Part shown: positions 63,286-64,000 of the stretch, piece by piece
Position numbering within the stretch: position 1 is the stretch's first letter
Layout: each line of letters begins with the position of its first letter
DNA from: Lanius collurio
Taxonomy: Eukaryota > Chordata > Aves > Passeriformes > Laniidae
Assembly: GCA_020086605.1 (NCBI GenBank)
Contig: JACBWW010000002.1
Span: 29,488,345-29,552,344, forward strand
DNA length: 64,000 nt
Direction of reading: 5' to 3'
Program-made: the position numbers and the translations under genes
Notes under the pieces: generated by a model
Database searches by the model: none
Seen by the model: the letters and a program-made list of their open reading frames with translations, nothing else
Told to the model about the DNA's origin: nothing

Positions 63286-63496
63286 GTAAGAGTGACCAGG
63301 GCAAGAGGCGGGAAGGAGCCTCCTCCAGTGCGTCTCCCTCGAGCCTGCCCCAAGCAGCCCCCGGCTCTCAGGGGGTGCGGACCCCTCCAACATCCCTCTC
63401 AGCTCGGACGTTCCAAAACGTGAGGAGCTGCCGAGCACCCCTGCTACTGCAGGTTAGCCGGGGGTGCGACGCTGTGCCCGCAGGCTCGGGGGCAGC

Positions 63497-63685
63497 ATGC
63501 CCGCCCCGCCGCTGGCCACCCCGCTGCTGCGCGCCCTGCTCGCCCGCCTGCTGCCGCTGGCCCGCCGGCGCCTGCTGCCGCCGCTCCGCCGCCTAGGGCG
63601 CCGGCTGCGCTCCCGGGAGAGCCGCCAGGCCCTGCTCACCTGCCTGCTCTGCCTCCTCAACCTGCGCAAGAAGGCGGACGACTGA
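63497..63685 (+). CDS. MYMX: Myomixer (myomerger/minion), muscle fusogenic micropeptide
   Basis: A 62-residue membrane micropeptide acting with myomaker in myoblast fusion: myomaker drives hemifusion and myomixer stresses the outer leaflet to open the pore. Residues 1-22 (MPAPPLATPLLRALLARLLP onward) form the hydrophobic N-terminal helix. Residues 23-43 are an amphipathic Arg-rich helix; the whole protein has 13 Arg. Residues 45-51 (ALLTCLL) match the diagnostic AxLyCxL motif, and the end is LRKKADD. Mammalian MYMX is 84 residues; the missing part is the dispensable-looking charged C-terminus. The gene follows TMEM63B and CAPN11 on the same strand, as on human 6p21.1. The ATG at 63,497 is chosen because the frame upstream offers only a GTG at 63,464. 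The coding exon probably begins at 63,452. Codons are extremely GC-rich, so the open minus-strand frame opposite is a shadow. Confidence 0.9.
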   Translation: MPAPPLATPLLRALLARLLPLARRRLLPPLRRLGRRLRSRESRQALLTCLLCLLNLRKKADD

Positions 63686-64000
63686 AGCCGGCCGGCCACG
63701 GGCAGGGACGGGACGGGACGGGACGGAGCGGAGCCGGCAGAGCAGGGCGCGGCGACTCCTCCCGCCTGCCCGGCCCGCCACGGGAGGAGGGACCGGGCAG
63801 GGGAGGGGACGCGCCCCGGCGGGGGCGGAGGGCCCGCCCAGGCAGCCGAGGCCGGACGGCCGTCCGCGTCTCTCCGCTCCGGCCATGGTTGCTGGGCCGC
63901 CCCCCGCCCCGCTGCCTCCTGCCGCGGGGCCGCCCCGTCTCTGAGTGCCCCCGCCCGCTCCGGGGAAGGAGCCGGCCCTGCCCGGGCGATCTCCATCACC
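63686..64000 (+). other. CpG-rich MYMX 3' sequence / start of next region
   Basis: Very GC- and CpG-rich DNA with four perfect GGGAC units at 63,705-63,724 and C/G homopolymer tracts. It is part of the MYMX 3' UTR and perhaps the edge of the next gene's CpG island (SLC29A1 follows in mammals). No polyadenylation signal is reached in the window and no further coding exon is supported. Confidence 0.45.
63705..63724. repeat. (GGGAC)4 microsatellite
   Basis: Four perfect pentamer units followed by the variant GGAGC, just after the MYMX stop codon. Confidence 0.7.

Noticed and set aside
63464..63496. In-frame GTG extension of MYMX by 11 residues
   Set aside because: Eukaryotic initiation at GTG is unlikely, and the family begins MPxP at the ATG at 63,497.
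63454..63999. 181-codon minus-strand open frame at the window end
   Set aside because: It is a shadow of the GC-rich MYMX coding strand and CpG-rich 3' sequence. Its Arg/Pro/Ala-rich translation has no domain.

Overview
This window is nuclear genomic DNA from a bird. The evidence is intron-rich genes with GT-AG splice sites, a CR1 LINE 3' end at about 7.35-7.82 kb that ends in the family's ATTCTRTGA-like tail, an avian-type retroviral LTR at about 13.8-14.86 kb, and a calpain that matches the chicken mu/m-calpain family at 705 residues. There is no prokaryotic gene organisation and no CRISPR array. I cannot fix the species from sequence alone.

Layout: (1) 1-23,767 holds no coding exon that I can support. 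It contains the CR1 fragment, the LTR, simple repeats and otherwise unassigned sequence, and is probably 5' flank and/or first intron of TMEM63B. (2) 23,768-about 41,840, plus strand: TMEM63B, 23 coding exons that join without a frame break into 832 residues, followed by a 3' UTR with AATAAA at 41,822. (3) about 42-48 kb: intergenic DNA with two CpG-rich segments (about 45.06-45.6 and 47.46-47.8 kb), candidate 5' ends of the next gene. (4) 48,134-56,788, plus strand: CAPN11, 21 coding exons that join into 705 residues with Cys108, His265 and Asn289 intact, with AATAAA at 58,038. (5) 58-63.1 kb: intergenic DNA with E-boxes and a MEF2 site. (6) 63,497-63,685, plus strand: a 62-residue, Arg/Leu-rich micropeptide recognised as myomixer (MYMX), with a plausible small upstream exon and promoter. 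The last 300 bases are CpG-rich.

The order TMEM63B-CAPN11-MYMX, all on one strand, is the order on human 6p21.1 (followed there by SLC29A1), which independently supports the MYMX call. The three products are a stretch/osmosensitive membrane channel and scramblase, a Ca2+-dependent cytosolic protease, and a muscle-specific fusogenic micropeptide. They are separate genes, but calpain activity and myomixer both bear on myoblast fusion.

The most interesting items are the short, very GC-rich MYMX gene, easy to miss in automated avian annotation; an exact 22-nt copy of the CAPN11 catalytic-His exon forming the 3' end of the intron before its start codon; and the conserved cassette microexon and potential Q/R editing codon of TMEM63B.
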